NCBI GenBank assembly: GCA_900759435.1
Contig: CAAEVD010000205.1
Location: 1-6,423 of the forward strand
Source: an uncultured Collinsella sp.
GTDB taxonomy: Bacteria; Actinomycetota; Coriobacteriia; Coriobacteriales; Coriobacteriaceae
Reading direction: 5' to 3'
DNA length: 6,423 nt
Shown here: positions 5,927-6,423 of the stretch, one piece after another
Layout: every line of letters starts with the position of its first letter
Position numbering within the stretch: the stretch's first letter is position 1
Made by a program: the position numbers and the translations under genes
The notes under the pieces: model-generated
The model's database searches: none
What the model was told of the DNA's origin: nothing
Seen by the model: only the letters and a program-made list of their open reading frames with translations

Positions 5927-6422
5927 AGAACGGGATATCGTCGTGCGCCAGGCCCTGCCGGCGCGGCTGGTCGTTCTGCGCGCGGCCGAGCGCGCCGCGG
6001 GTGGCCGCATCGGCCCGGTCGTGGAGACTTCGCTGCTTCAAGGAGGCGAGGTAGTCCTGCCGCTGCTGGTCCAAGGCGAGGCGAACCTGCTCCGGCATGA
6101 CCTTGACCGTCTCGCGCACCTTGCCGCCGTCGGCGTCCAGCACCGGCTTCCCGTCCTCGCCGAGAACGGTCTTCTGCAGCCACACCTCGCGGCCCTTCAG
6201 CAACGGGATGTCGCGATAGTCCTCCCCCTTGCGCGACTCGTTCACGTACAGCGGGGAGAACTCGAAGAAGCTCACGTCCCGGCCGTCGATCGACGTGCCC
6301 CTGGGCATGGTTGCCGAGTTGAACGTGCGCTGTTCGCCCGTCTCGCGGTCCGTGTAGGGGATTCCCTCCCTCACGAAGTTCTTGTGGAGCGTCACGTAGA
6401 CGCTCTTGCTCTCGTTAGGCAT
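5925..6422 (-). CDS. SSB-like accessory protein with a DDIPF tail
   Basis: This 165-residue, probably cytoplasmic protein ends exactly in DDIPF, the tip by which bacterial single-stranded DNA-binding proteins recruit DNA repair and replication partners. Residues about 7-85 look like a beta-rich domain (VYVTLHKNFVREGIPYTD, then RTFNSATMPRGTSIDGRDVSFFEFSPLYV), which could be an OB-type fold, though I cannot match it to the classical SSB family. Residues about 110-160 are a Gln/Arg-rich, flexible linker, as in SSB before the tail. The ATG at 6422 lies at the window edge, so its ribosome site and any longer start are not visible. It is first in the visible operon and ends 10 bases before the adhesin start. 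A role in coating transferred single-stranded DNA is inferred from the tail and neighbours. Confidence 0.65.
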   Translation of the reverse strand: MPNESKSVYVTLHKNFVREGIPYTDRETGEQRTFNSATMPRGTSIDGRDVSFFEFSPLYVNESRKGEDYRDIPLLKGREVWLQKTVLGEDGKPVLDADGGKVRETVKVMPEQVRLALDQQRQDYLASLKQRSLHDRADAATRGALGRAQNDQPRRQGLAHDDIPF

Positions 6423-6423
6423 G

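Noticed and set aside
2816..6010. Longer adhesin start at 6010
   Set aside because: The extra 32 residues are Arg rich, overlap the SSB-like gene and would bury the signal peptide; the ATG at 5914 has AAGGAGG at five bases.

Overview
The window is high-GC DNA that looks like accessory, conjugative-element DNA from a Gram-positive actinobacterium. A gut Coriobacteriia (Eggerthella/Slackia-like) host is my best guess. The reasons are the sorting-signal surface protein with VaFE repeats, the class B sortase, the ArdC-like antirestriction protein and a small SSB-like protein, all packed together. No integrase, relaxase or coupling protein is present, so 'integrative/conjugative element or plasmid' is inferred from gene content.

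Left end, plus strand (1-680): a tightly coupled gene string. It holds the last codons of an upstream gene, whose stop sits in an ATGA overlap; an unrecognised acidic 189-residue protein; and, overlapping the end of that gene by 14 bases, a well-supported mini-gene for a 27-residue cationic, Trp-rich hydrophobic peptide. A short convergent gap (681-732) with an inverted repeat separates this string from the rest.

Minus strand (6422 down to 733): one probable operon. In transcription order it encodes an SSB-like protein ending in DDIPF; a 1032-residue secreted wall-anchored adhesin with a thioester-domain-like head, three CnaB-type domains, three VaFE ester-bond repeats and an LDKTG anchor; a perfect 12-bp hairpin; a possible 31-residue coupling mini-ORF whose stop overlaps the sortase start (TGATG); a class B sortase; and an ArdC-like protein with an ssDNA-binding N-terminus and an HELAH metallopeptidase motif.

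How it may work together: the SSB-like and ArdC-like proteins would handle and protect incoming single-stranded DNA. The adhesin and its neighbouring sortase would form a surface attachment device, possibly holding mating cells together. The hairpin between adhesin and sortase fits a design with much structural protein and little sortase. The most novel-looking parts are the 27-residue peptide with its orphan partner, the non-canonical LDKTG signal next to a class B sortase, and the hairpin plus mini-ORF control region.
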